From the NCBI GenBank assembly GCA_029251085.1, contig JAQXDZ010000030.1:62001-126000 (forward strand): 64,000 nucleotides of DNA, given 5' to 3'. This DNA is from Mariniblastus sp. (GTDB lineage: Bacteria > Planctomycetota > Planctomycetia > Pirellulales > Pirellulaceae). Positions 9,792 to 18,653 of the stretch are shown piece by piece. Both the position numbers and the translations under genes were made by a program. The stretch's first letter is position 1. Every line of letters begins with the position of its first letter. The notes under the pieces are model-generated. The model ran no database searches. It was given only the letters and a program-made list of their open reading frames with translations, and was not told the DNA's origin.

Positions 9792-11456
9792 CTAGCGTGG
9801 CAAACCCGTCATTCCCCAAATTTCATAAAGCCACGGATGAACCCAGGGATTCGCCACCGAATAGCACGCTGATACCGCGCTCACGGCAAACAAAAGGTAA
9901 CAAATCGCTTTACCAGTTCTAGTTCTTGCCAATCCGTCCACCACCGGCAACATGCAAACCAACCACAACGGCGCTAACCAAAACAACCACCTCAAGGCAC
10001 TTGTTACGCCACCGTAATTTCGATCCATTTCAGGTCGATTGAGATAGAATCCAATCACAACCATCGACAGCACAACTGTCATCAAACCAAGCCAGCGCAT
10101 TTGAAATTGTCCTGCTATTTTGGCCCCAATCAATAGCGAAAACATTCCAGCAAAACTCATCACCCACATTGGGGTCAATGAAAAAATACCATGGTGGCCG
10201 AACAGCACGTGAAATGCATACAAGATTCCAGAAGGCTGCCCACGGTCAACGAGCGATTTGGATTCCGCATTCACATCCAGCCAGTAACTCCCCGGATAGT
10301 CGTACCAATTATCCCATTGGCGAATTTCATATTCGAAACTAGCCCCCCCGGCATCGCCCACTTTGACAATCGAAAACTGTTTCGCCGAAAGGAGATCCCG
10401 CACAACCCACCGGGTTTCGTTACTGGGCGAACTAGGCCAAGTCCCGACGCTAACTTCGGGGGATCCAAGTTCATAGTAGTTTAATTCCGTTGGCAGCTGA
10501 CCTTTGACCAACGCCCCCTCAAAGTCACCCGCTAGCGTCTTGACTACATCACCGTCACCTCGATGGGCATAGGCCGGTCGGTATTCTCCATGGGCAAGGA
10601 AATTGGTTCCAAAAAAACCAACCGCGACCAGCACAAAACCGGGAACAAACCCCAACGCCGTTCTGCGTGGCGAACGAACCAAACAATACAACGCAACCAA
10701 ACTAAAAAACGAGAGAGCAGGTAATTCATTCGCAGCGGCAAATGCCGAAAACAGCCCCGCCGCAAAGAAATAACGCCAGCCAGCATTCTCCTTGCGCCAA
10801 ATCACCGACAGGCAATACAAAGAAATCATCACGCTGATCGCTGCGGGCAAGTGGTTATTGAGCGTGTTAACGTACGTCGAAAGATAAGTTCCAAAACCGG
10901 CGCAAGCCAAAACGTAATATCGAGACCAATCACGAACGGGAATGGAGTTAATGGTAAGTGCCATGAAATACAGGTAGACCGCCCATCCACCAACGTTCAC
11001 AAGCAACAACATCAGCCTCGCCACAAAAATTGGATCGTTCTCAAGATCTCTTCCAGTTAAAAATTTGACACCACGATAAACCCCCGCCAAAAGCGTGGGT
11101 AACAGCGTCGGCTTACTAGAATAAAAATGGAGACGCCCATCCTCACCGACATGCTGAACTTTGTCGATCGAATCCCAATCGATCGGTTGTCCTCGACGAA
11201 TCACCTCGTCAATTCGATAGGTACCATCATCACCGAGTGACCTAATGGTGCACCATCGACTTCGATCGTTCGCGCTAAAAAACGGTGAATCGCCTCGGGC
11301 TTGATGATTTTGGACCGTCAAGACACGTCCGGCGACAACCGACAACGAGCATAAGATCAAAATCCAAAAAATAGCCCAGTGTCTTTGCGCGCAGAAATTT
11401 GGCAACTCGGCAGGGCAAGTCTCATTCTGATTTTTAGAATTTGAAGACGCATTCAT
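9792..11456 (-). CDS. Polytopic membrane protein, possible GT-C glycosyltransferase
   Basis: 554 residues with about ten hydrophobic segments, a first transmembrane helix near residues 28-46, and a large extracytoplasmic loop containing acidic residues (LGDDGTYRIDEV) right after it, the arrangement of lipid-phosphate-sugar dependent GT-C transferases such as ArnT/PMT. I cannot see a diagnostic motif, so this is inference. It is last in a same-strand group with a polyprenyl-phosphate type GT2 and a flippase-like protein, 86 bases after the GT2, which supports a role in transferring a lipid-linked sugar outside the membrane. Confidence 0.6.
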   Translation of the reverse strand: MNASSNSKNQNETCPAELPNFCAQRHWAIFWILILCSLSVVAGRVLTVQNHQARGDSPFFSANDRSRWCTIRSLGDDGTYRIDEVIRRGQPIDWDSIDKVQHVGEDGRLHFYSSKPTLLPTLLAGVYRGVKFLTGRDLENDPIFVARLMLLLVNVGGWAVYLYFMALTINSIPVRDWSRYYVLACAGFGTYLSTYVNTLNNHLPAAISVMISLYCLSVIWRKENAGWRYFFAAGLFSAFAAANELPALSFFSLVALYCLVRSPRRTALGFVPGFVLVAVGFFGTNFLAHGEYRPAYAHRGDGDVVKTLAGDFEGALVKGQLPTELNYYELGSPEVSVGTWPSSPSNETRWVVRDLLSAKQFSIVKVGDAGGASFEYEIRQWDNWYDYPGSYWLDVNAESKSLVDRGQPSGILYAFHVLFGHHGIFSLTPMWVMSFAGMFSLLIGAKIAGQFQMRWLGLMTVVLSMVVIGFYLNRPEMDRNYGGVTSALRWLFWLAPLWLVCMLPVVDGLARTRTGKAICYLLFAVSAVSACYSVANPWVHPWLYEIWGMTGLPR

Positions 11457-11542
11457 ACTGACTTAACTATCGCCTAAAACCGCAAAAAGAAAATTCAACG
11501 ATGAAAACTGAATCTCTTTTAAATGTTGAAAATATTCTCTGA

Positions 11543-12514
11543 TTATGTTTTCCGCGATTCACCAAGTTGGCTTCGAATGGAATAGGGCTCTCGATTTTCT
11601 TGACCCCGGGCAACGATCAACTCTGCCAGAAACCCCATACACAGCAATTGGGTGCCAAGCAAAAAACCGCCTAGAGAATAAAGGAGCAGTGGCCGCTGAT
11701 GAACAGGGGCCCATTCACTGAAAGCTTCAAAGGAGACTCGAAGAATCCAATAGGCCGTCATGTATGCAATTCCAGCAGAACCAAGAACCAGTGAAAACAA
11801 ACCCAACGCGCCAATCACATGCTGTGGACGCTGATTGAACCCAGTTAAAAAACTGACCGTCAGCAAATCTAAAAAACCTTTGGGTAAACGAGACCATCCA
11901 TACTTCGAGACTCCATGTTCGCGGGCCCGGTGATTGACGGGTATTTCGCCAACCCGGAAACCTTTTGCGTGAGCCAAAACGGGAACGAATCGGTGCATCT
12001 CTCCATAGAGCTTGACCTCGTCAAAGATTTCCCGGCGATACAACTTAAATCCGCAATTGTGATCGTGGAGCTTAACACCGGTTAGAAAACCGACCAGCCA
12101 ATTAAAGACCTTGGACGGCACCGTTTTCCCAATGGGGTCGTGCCGTACCTGTTTCCAACCACTGATCAAATCATAATCGTCACCCAGTTTTTCCAGCATG
12201 CTCGGCAATTCAGCCGGATCATCCTGCAGGTCTGCATCCATCGTCACCAATAGTGAGCCCGTGGCTGTCTCCGCTCCAGCTCGCAATGCAGCTGCCTTGC
12301 CAAAATTCCGGCGAAACCGGATACACTGCACGCGGGCATCAGTATCCGCCAACTCAGATAATACGCTCCAACTGCGGTCGGTTGATCCGTCATCAACGAA
12401 AACATACTCAACCTGATACTGATTTGCCTCAGCAACTGCACTTATCTCGCGATGAAGTTCTTTGAGCGAATCTTCTTCGTTAAAAACAGGGATAATGATT
12501 GAGATTGTTGGCAT
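11543..12514 (-). CDS. GT2 glycosyltransferase with C-terminal membrane helices (DPM1/ArnC-like)
   Basis: Family 2 glycosyltransferase of the polyprenyl-phosphate sugar synthase type. Residues 1-110 carry the nucleotide-sugar fold: ISIIIPVFNEEDSL, VFVDDGSTDRSW, RFRRNFGKAAALRAG and the metal motif MDADLQDDP. NCGFKLYRREIF and REHGVSKYGWSRL are the usual later signatures. Two hydrophobic segments near the C-terminus anchor it. Likely product is a polyprenyl-phosphate-linked hexose at the inner membrane. I use the ATG at 12514 (protein MPTISIIIPVF) rather than 12559, which would overlap the flippase gene and add a non-conserved tail. It is 28 bases after that gene. Confidence 0.9.
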   Translation of the reverse strand: MPTISIIIPVFNEEDSLKELHREISAVAEANQYQVEYVFVDDGSTDRSWSVLSELADTDARVQCIRFRRNFGKAAALRAGAETATGSLLVTMDADLQDDPAELPSMLEKLGDDYDLISGWKQVRHDPIGKTVPSKVFNWLVGFLTGVKLHDHNCGFKLYRREIFDEVKLYGEMHRFVPVLAHAKGFRVGEIPVNHRAREHGVSKYGWSRLPKGFLDLLTVSFLTGFNQRPQHVIGALGLFSLVLGSAGIAYMTAYWILRVSFEAFSEWAPVHQRPLLLYSLGGFLLGTQLLCMGFLAELIVARGQENREPYSIRSQLGESRKT

Positions 12515-12542
12515 GCTTCTTTCGCTCCAGAGAACAACTTCT

Positions 12543-13607
12543 CTACGGTACTTTACCAATTGCCTGGCGGTAACCGTAAATTATACCAGACGTGGCGAGT
12601 TCTGCTGTTAACCAGATAACCCGAATCACAATCGCCGCTACAATCGCCGTGACCGCACCAAACTGAGAACCAAGCAGCGGAATCATGACTAACTCCCGAA
12701 CGCCCAAACCACCGGGAAGCAATGAAACGAAACCGGCCACGGTCGCCAAAGAGACACAAACCATCGCCAACGAAAAATCAGAAATCGCCACGGCGGTTCC
12801 GGGCAAGCCCTTTAGTACCATCCACAAACTTAAGCCGTTCAAGCACCAACCCATCGTCATCAATAGCCAACCGAAACTCATTGTCTGAAGATTCAGGCCG
12901 TTCAATAGTTTTTTTGCCTTCCGCCCCTTCACAACCCCCAATTTTAAAGCAATCCAGCGAAAGATCGGTGGCCAAGTCAATATTCCAGCAATGACGGACA
13001 GCAAAACGCCAATTGTTTTCAGAAGCATTTGCCCTTCAAACTGCAAGACTAACAGTAGGCTACCAATCACTGACCCAACGAAGATCCAAGTTAATGTTTC
13101 GACAAAAACGCTCGCCGCTGCCGGTGCTGTACTGACCTCGTCTCCGCGAATCATATCGGTGCGGATTACAACCACCATCGCTTTCCCCGGCACGTATTTG
13201 CCAAGCTGACTTGCAAAAAATGCCAACAAGGCCGCTCCGAATTTCGGCTTTTGCCCCAACGCAATCAACACGCGAAACCAAAAACAACAAGATAAAAACA
13301 TGGTTCCAATGTAAGCCCCGACTGCGCCGACCCACCAACCGTATTTAACAGCTGAAAAATCAAAACCTTCTTGGCGCAACTGCTGAAAAGAAGTGATAGC
13401 AGTGTAGACAACTGCGATCACAACAGAGATCATCATCACAATGCGGAAACAGCGGATTAGCTTGGCTTTGCTCCACCGACCGTCCCCACGTCCGTCAGAA
13501 TTTTGACCAGATGGGGAAACATCCGACGTTTTAGCCAAAAGATCGTCAGTTTGATTAGGCACTTTGATAATTTCTGTTTTAGGTAGGTCAACCAACAACA
13601 ACTTCAT
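12543..13607 (-). CDS. Flippase-like membrane protein (lysylphosphatidylglycerol synthase TM / UPF0104 family)
   Basis: 354-residue integral membrane protein with about eight hydrophobic segments after a hydrophilic N-terminal stretch of roughly 45 residues. FFASQLGKYVPGKAMVVVIR and SLLPGGLGVRELVM are the two characteristic motifs of this family, which includes the membrane part of MprF and putative lipid or polyprenol-sugar flippases. It heads a minus-strand trio with a GT2 and a GT-C-like protein. Together they could make, flip and use a lipid-linked sugar; no substrate can be read from the sequence. Confidence 0.85.
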   Translation of the reverse strand: MKLLLVDLPKTEIIKVPNQTDDLLAKTSDVSPSGQNSDGRGDGRWSKAKLIRCFRIVMMISVVIAVVYTAITSFQQLRQEGFDFSAVKYGWWVGAVGAYIGTMFLSCCFWFRVLIALGQKPKFGAALLAFFASQLGKYVPGKAMVVVIRTDMIRGDEVSTAPAAASVFVETLTWIFVGSVIGSLLLVLQFEGQMLLKTIGVLLSVIAGILTWPPIFRWIALKLGVVKGRKAKKLLNGLNLQTMSFGWLLMTMGWCLNGLSLWMVLKGLPGTAVAISDFSLAMVCVSLATVAGFVSLLPGGLGVRELVMIPLLGSQFGAVTAIVAAIVIRVIWLTAELATSGIIYGYRQAIGKVP

Positions 13608-13745
13608 CGACGCGGTTTAAGGCTCACAAGTCAACTCGCTCCAGGACATTCCCTGCTTCCCCGAAGATTTCGCTATTTACCCGCATGTTACCGAATCATT
13701 ATTATAGAGTGCTACCCAGAAATTAATTGAATGTTGGAGTTGTCC

Positions 13746-14759
13746 ATGAAGGGTTTCACCGCCTTAGTTTTCGCCATTGCCATTGCAGGCATTCTCAGCC
13801 CAACCGTGTACAGCGCACCCGGTGAGCAAATTCCAACGTCAGAACCTGCAATCACGCAGAGCCTTAGCAAGCCTGTGATCTTTACTTTGGACGAAGCCAC
13901 CATTAACGAATTCCGAGTGCAGGGCGAACTAGAGGCAGACATCGATCCGCGCGATGAAAACCTGAGACCGTTAGGTTTGGAGCGAGTCAATGGTTTTGTC
14001 CTCACAAAATACGGCAATTCAACCCCAGATTTATCACTCAAAGAACTGAATCGCCAGGTATCTGGGCAAAAAGATGGAATCATTAGATTTGAATTGCGAG
14101 AATCCGACATTCAATCTCTAACAACCTGCCGTCTCGTGTATGAATTACCAGAGGAAGAACGAGGTCGTTTTACCAAAGTTCAATTTGCGTATTTCAATGA
14201 TCAACCCAACCTAGCGAGCAATACCCAGCCTGATTGGATTCCCGGTAACAAGAAACCAGCTTACATGCTCGATGGCGCGACACCTCAAAACGTGCCGCAA
14301 CGACAGGAATTCATGCCTCTTAATAAAGCACCAACTCAAAGCCTTCCCTCCCCATCCAATCTAGCCAGAATTCCAAATCCATCCTGGCCAACCGCTCCGC
14401 CGAATCGCACCAGCGATCCTGTATTTCCGAATCCGCAAACTCAACTTGCCAACCACGCCGACGACATTCCAGCTGAAAATTCACTCGGTAATGGAAACCG
14501 AACCTCCCCAACCAACACAGCTCGGAATAGAGCCGAACGCAAATTCGTCAACAACGTTTCCAGCGACGTTGCCGAACCCATAGGGATCACAGAAAATAAA
14601 TCAGACAATTCTTCGAGCAACTCTACCTTTTTCATTTACGTAATGCTGCTGATCTCACTGGGACTCAATGTCTATTTAGTCATGATTTCACGTGGTTTCT
14701 ACGTCCGGTACGGAGAATTAGCAGCCGAACTGCGTGAGACATTTACAGCGAATTTTTAA
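13746..14759 (+). CDS. Exported/membrane-anchored protein of unknown function
   Basis: 337 residues. The start at 13746 has a GGAG at 13736-13739, six bases upstream, and gives a signal peptide MKGFTALVFAIAIAGIL; the ATG at 13731 is less well placed. Residues 50-150 look like a beta-rich folded domain. A long Pro/Asn/Thr-rich linker (about residues 170-280) follows, then one transmembrane helix (FFIYVMLLISLGLNVYLVM) near residue 300 and a short tail. This layout suggests an extracytoplasmic domain tethered to the inner membrane. No family recognised. It precedes the OmpH-lpxC-lpxA genes by about 180 bases. Confidence 0.75.
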   Translation: MKGFTALVFAIAIAGILSPTVYSAPGEQIPTSEPAITQSLSKPVIFTLDEATINEFRVQGELEADIDPRDENLRPLGLERVNGFVLTKYGNSTPDLSLKELNRQVSGQKDGIIRFELRESDIQSLTTCRLVYELPEEERGRFTKVQFAYFNDQPNLASNTQPDWIPGNKKPAYMLDGATPQNVPQRQEFMPLNKAPTQSLPSPSNLARIPNPSWPTAPPNRTSDPVFPNPQTQLANHADDIPAENSLGNGNRTSPTNTARNRAERKFVNNVSSDVAEPIGITENKSDNSSSNSTFFIYVMLLISLGLNVYLVMISRGFYVRYGELAAELRETFTANF

Positions 14760-14940
14760 AAACTCGACCGTTTATGCGGTGCTGGCAGATATTTTCCAAC
14801 TAAATCCGCCTTTACGAAAAACCCAATCGGCGACACAATGCCGAACACGAGACATTTTGACAACTCGAACCGGCTGGCTTCGGCAAATGGATTTCCGAAA
14901 CCGAATCGAGTAACTCTCACGACAGCAAGGAGTGCTGAAA

Positions 14941-15546
14941 GTGAAAACTAAGCGACGGATCGCAACCTTTCTTACCGTTCTCACGGTAACCGCCTTGATG
15001 AATCTTTCTTCGGTATCGGCTCAGCAAAAAGTCGCTATTGTTGATATTCCCCTGATTTTCAAGAGTCATGTCAGTTTTGGCGACCAACTCGGTGCGTTGA
15101 GAACTGAAGCTGAAAAATTCAAAATGGATTCCATGACGGCTCAGCAGGGCTTAATGGAAAAAGCCAGATTGCTGGAGCAAAGTTTGACGCCAGGAACCGC
15201 CGAATTCAAGCTTGAAGAGACCGCTTTGGCTCAGCAAGCCGCCAAAATGGAAGTCGATCAAAAAGACACGATGCGGGGGTTGATGCAACGCGAAGCTCAA
15301 CTGCATTACCAAACTTATCAGGCAATTAAAAATGTCATCCAGCAATATTGCGATCGAAACGACATTCAACTCGTTCTAAAATTTGATCGAGGTCAGATCG
15401 ATCCAGCCAAGCCAGGATCAGTCATGCAAAAGGTCAATCAAGCTGTGATCTACCATGTTCCGCAAAATGACATTACGGATCTGGTAATTGCCAGGGTCAA
15501 TCAGATCGCGTCCGCGCAGAGTCCCGGTAGTACTTTTCAAAAGTAA
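14941..15546 (+). CDS. OmpH/Skp-family periplasmic chaperone
   Basis: 201-residue OmpH-family protein: signal peptide (basic MKTKRR start, hydrophobic core, cleavage near VSAQQ), a first strand KVAIVDIPLIF, long helical arms between residues 45 and 125 rich in Gln, Glu and Lys, and a return strand IQLVLKFDRG. Skp holds unfolded outer-membrane proteins in the periplasm. A GTG at 14941 is chosen since AAGGAG lies at 14927-14932 with eight bases of spacing; the GTG at 14932 overlaps this site. Followed by lpxC, as in other outer-membrane biogenesis clusters. Confidence 0.88.
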   Translation: MKTKRRIATFLTVLTVTALMNLSSVSAQQKVAIVDIPLIFKSHVSFGDQLGALRTEAEKFKMDSMTAQQGLMEKARLLEQSLTPGTAEFKLEETALAQQAAKMEVDQKDTMRGLMQREAQLHYQTYQAIKNVIQQYCDRNDIQLVLKFDRGQIDPAKPGSVMQKVNQAVIYHVPQNDITDLVIARVNQIASAQSPGSTFQK

Positions 15547-15602
15547 CTCCAACACCGGAAAAATGAACTCGCTGGCTCGCTTGCTCCCCTGAAAGTAAAA
15601 AA

Positions 15603-16475
15603 TTGGCTCCTCCCAGAAAACAAACTACGATCTCCCAAAGCGTCTCAGTATCCGGTTATGGATTCTGGAGCGGAAGGGATATCGAATTGAACTTCCAACC
15701 TGCGAAAGCCAATAGCGGCATCGTCTTTGTACGAACCGACCTTCCTGGTCAACCCAGGATTCCAGCCATTATTCAGAACCGAATCAACGGTCCTCGGCGA
15801 ACAACGTTAGTTGCCGAGGGCTGCCCCGTTGAAATGGTCGAACATGTTCTTGCAGCACTGGCTGGACTGAACATCGACAACTGTGAAATCCACGCTACTC
15901 GGGCTGAAATGCCGGGTGACGACGGATCAAGCAAAGCGTTTTCGGATGCTTTGATCCAAGCGGGACGGGTGGAACTGGACGCTGATCGAGAAACGCTCCG
16001 CGTCGCTTCTACCATTCGCGTTGGTGACGAAAATGCTTGGATTCAAGCAGAACCGGTTGAGCAGGATCAATTCGAGCTCGCCTACCAGCTGAATTACGCG
16101 TGCCCTTCCATTGGAACGCAAACCTACCAAACTCAGGTCACCCCCGAGGTTTTTGCCTCGGACATTGCTCCGGCAAGAACTTTTGTGCTTCTTGAGGAAG
16201 CACAGGAACTACAGAAAAAAGGGCTAGGCCAACGAGTCAGCTATCAAGACATCCTCGTTTTTGGGCCACAAGGGCCGATCGACAACCAGCTTCGATTCGA
16301 AAACGAATGTGCTCGACACAAACTACTAGACATGATTGGTGACTTCTCACTATCGGGTACTGACCTGATTGGAAAGTTCACTGCATCAAAAAGCGGCCAC
16401 CGTTTGAACTCACAATTGGTATTCGCGCTACTGCAGCAAATAGGCCATACTAACACCATTCGCAAATCAGCTTGA
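15603..16475 (+). CDS. lpxC: UDP-3-O-acyl-N-acetylglucosamine deacetylase
   Basis: Committed zinc-dependent step of lipid A synthesis. The protein (290 residues) starts with QTTISQSVSVSGYGFWSG, the family N-terminus (usually Q-x-T-L...G-x-G-x-H-S-G; the His of the GxGxHSG motif is Phe here). The zinc site is seen in VEMVEHVLAALAGL (His81) and ARHKLLDMIGDFSLSG, with the GDDGSSKAFSDAL region between. The likely start is TTG at 15603, with no good Shine-Dalgarno. It overlaps lpxA by four bases, so the two are translationally coupled. Confidence 0.95.
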   Translation: MAPPRKQTTISQSVSVSGYGFWSGRDIELNFQPAKANSGIVFVRTDLPGQPRIPAIIQNRINGPRRTTLVAEGCPVEMVEHVLAALAGLNIDNCEIHATRAEMPGDDGSSKAFSDALIQAGRVELDADRETLRVASTIRVGDENAWIQAEPVEQDQFELAYQLNYACPSIGTQTYQTQVTPEVFASDIAPARTFVLLEEAQELQKKGLGQRVSYQDILVFGPQGPIDNQLRFENECARHKLLDMIGDFSLSGTDLIGKFTASKSGHRLNSQLVFALLQQIGHTNTIRKSA

Positions 16476-17347
16476 AACGAAATTCTGTGGATATATATTC
16501 CCCCAACCAAGGCACGCAGCAAGTGGACACACAAGAACCAGCACCCAAGGTGTCGAACTTGGCCTGCGTCGACCCGGCGGCTTACCTCGCACCGGGCGTC
16601 GAAATAGGGCCATTTTGCGTTATCGGACCGAAAGCAAAGATTGGCAGAAATACTAAATTAATTAATAACGTGACGATTCTGGGCGACGTCACGTTAGGCG
16701 AAGACAACCTCGTCTCACCCGGTGCTGTTCTCGGTGGAGAGCCTCAAGATCTTAGTTACCGGGGTACGGACACTAAGGTCGTCATTGGCGACCGAAATGT
16801 GATTCGGGAATGTGTCACCATCAATCGGGCAAGTGAAAAAGAAGATTATTACACTCGCGTTGGCAGCGATTGCTATTTCATGGGCAATGTGCATATCGCC
16901 CACGATTGCGTGATTGGCGACCGCGTAATCATTGGACACGGATCGATGCTCGGCGGGCACGTCCACGTTGACCACCACGCGACACTCTCTGGCTCTGTCG
17001 CCGTTACCCACTACGGCGCGATTGGCTGTTACACGTTTATTGGTGCGGCAAGCCGTGTGCTTCAGGACATCGCCCCCTACATGCTGGCTGACGGAAGCCC
17101 AGCTCGTCCTCGGTGCATCAACATCGTCGCCCTGAGAAGAAATGATTTCGAACAACCTGTGGTCGACGCAATCGACGAAGCGTATCGATTGATGTATCGA
17201 GCCCGTGTTGGGCTGACCAATTGCGAAGAAATTCTAAAATCAAAAGGCCATTTAATTCCTGAGATCAGCCATTTCCTAGAAACGGTTGCCCAGTCGCAAG
17301 CGGGCCGCCATGGTCGCGGACGCGAGCTAAGGAGAAAAGCAGCGTGA
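16472..17347 (+). CDS. lpxA: UDP-N-acetylglucosamine (or 3-amino analogue) acyltransferase
   Basis: First acyltransferase of lipid A synthesis. The protein is a left-handed beta-helix made of hexapeptide repeats (PGVEIGPFCVIGPKAKIG and onward), with the LpxA signature GGEPQDLSYRG, IRECVTINRAS and the catalytic His in HIAHDCVIG, then a helical C-terminal part. The frame begins with TTG at 16472 (overlapping the lpxC stop as TTGA) or GTG at 16487; similarity to LpxA starts only near residue 28, so the N-terminus is longer than usual. It also overlaps the following oxidoreductase by four bases. Confidence 0.95.
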   Translation: MKRNSVDIYSPNQGTQQVDTQEPAPKVSNLACVDPAAYLAPGVEIGPFCVIGPKAKIGRNTKLINNVTILGDVTLGEDNLVSPGAVLGGEPQDLSYRGTDTKVVIGDRNVIRECVTINRASEKEDYYTRVGSDCYFMGNVHIAHDCVIGDRVIIGHGSMLGGHVHVDHHATLSGSVAVTHYGAIGCYTFIGAASRVLQDIAPYMLADGSPARPRCINIVALRRNDFEQPVVDAIDEAYRLMYRARVGLTNCEEILKSKGHLIPEISHFLETVAQSQAGRHGRGRELRRKAA

Positions 17348-18453
17348 CAAAATTACGAGTTGCCGTCATTGGAGCAGGACATCTGGGAAGGATTCACACA
17401 CGTCTCCTTAAAACTCAATCGGAAATTGATTTGGTCGCTGTGGCCGACCCAAGCCCGGCGGCTCAACAACAAATCATTGATGAATTTGGAGTCAATGTTG
17501 TTAGCGACTATCGCAAACTGATCGATCAAATCGATGCGGCTGTCATTGCCACGCCAACACGTATGCATTTTGAGATCGCGCAAGAACTTCTCAATGCAAA
17601 AGTTCACACGCTCATCGAAAAACCACTCACCGATTCGGTAACCGATGCAAATGACCTGGTCAAAGCGGCTGAGAATAATGGGTGTGTGGTTCAGGTAGGC
17701 CACGTCGAGCAGTTTAATCCAGCGATCAAGTCTGCACTGGGATTAGTTGGCCAACCTAAATTCATTCAGGCATCCCGCATGAGCGGGTACACTTTTCGGT
17801 CGACTGATATTGGAGTCGTTCACGACTTGATGATTCACGACATCGACCTCATCAATTCAATGTTTGAAGGGGAGTTGGTAGAAACCCGCGCCACAGGCGT
17901 TTCCATGTTCGGGCACAACGAAGATATCGCTCACGCCCGTCTACAATTCAGCTGCGGTGGCGTGGCAAACTTGACCGCTTCACGCTGCAGCTTTGAAGCA
18001 CAAAGAAGTTTTCAAATCTTTGGTACTGACGGTTTTGCTAACGCCGACCTCGCCACCAACAAAGTCACTTTTGTAAAAGTTCCCACCTGGATTCAAAACA
18101 AAAAGTACGATCTTCTCGATACCACTCCCGAACAACAAGCGTTCATTCGCGAAAACCTCTTTTCAAAAATACTTCCTAAGTCCGAGATCGAGGTTCCTCA
18201 AACAAACGCGATTCTGGCAGAACAACAGGATTGGCTCGATGCCATCCGGACGTCCCAACCGACGCGTGTGAGTGTGCAACAAGGTGCAGAAGCAGTTAAA
18301 ATCGCAGACTCTGTGATTAACTCAATTAATGCCCATAGCTGGAGCGAGAGTTCCGCGGGACAGCCATCATCAGAAACGATGCCTCAGGCACCTCCAACGC
18401 TGCTGCCGTTCCCGCTCAATGCTGACGAAGAACAACGTCGCAGGGTCGCCTAA
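17344..18453 (+). CDS. Gfo/Idh/MocA-family oxidoreductase, possibly GnnA-like
   Basis: 369-residue NAD(P)-dependent oxidoreductase: Rossmann motif VAVIGAGHLGRIHTRLL, the EKPLTDS motif with the conserved Lys near residue 94, and a catalytic-region HDLMIHDIDLI. The GTG start overlaps the lpxA stop (GTGA), so it is the third gene of a coupled lpxC-lpxA unit. GnnA, which with the aminotransferase GnnB makes the UDP-GlcNAc3N substrate used by LpxA in Leptospira and Acidithiobacillus, belongs to this family and is found next to lpxA there. No GnnB-like gene is in the window, so the role is inference. Confidence 0.85.
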   Translation: MTKLRVAVIGAGHLGRIHTRLLKTQSEIDLVAVADPSPAAQQQIIDEFGVNVVSDYRKLIDQIDAAVIATPTRMHFEIAQELLNAKVHTLIEKPLTDSVTDANDLVKAAENNGCVVQVGHVEQFNPAIKSALGLVGQPKFIQASRMSGYTFRSTDIGVVHDLMIHDIDLINSMFEGELVETRATGVSMFGHNEDIAHARLQFSCGGVANLTASRCSFEAQRSFQIFGTDGFANADLATNKVTFVKVPTWIQNKKYDLLDTTPEQQAFIRENLFSKILPKSEIEVPQTNAILAEQQDWLDAIRTSQPTRVSVQQGAEAVKIADSVINSINAHSWSESSAGQPSSETMPQAPPTLLPFPLNADEEQRRRVA

Positions 18454-18653
18454 ATACGGGTCACTCGCCATTAATTAGGTGACACGCCACCCCTGAACAG
18501 GGGCCAAGCAATGTTTCCTGAGGGACCCATAACGTTAGCCAGCGTTGCATTTATTCCGTGCACAGGGGCAATCCCAAGACCGCCCGCGGCAAGGGTTATC
18601 TCATCGCGGCATCGCTCTTACCACGAATGAGCCTCGGCCGCAGACCTCAAGGA

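Noticed and set aside
13712-14110. 132-residue antisense frame over the unknown exported protein
   Set aside because: Shadow of the signal-peptide bearing gene; Ser-rich and without start context.
18454-18653. Possible structural RNA after the Gfo/Idh gene (CCCCTG-AA-CAGGGG hairpin)
   Set aside because: Loop too small, no T-run, and no conserved SRP, tmRNA, RNase P or 6S features found by eye.
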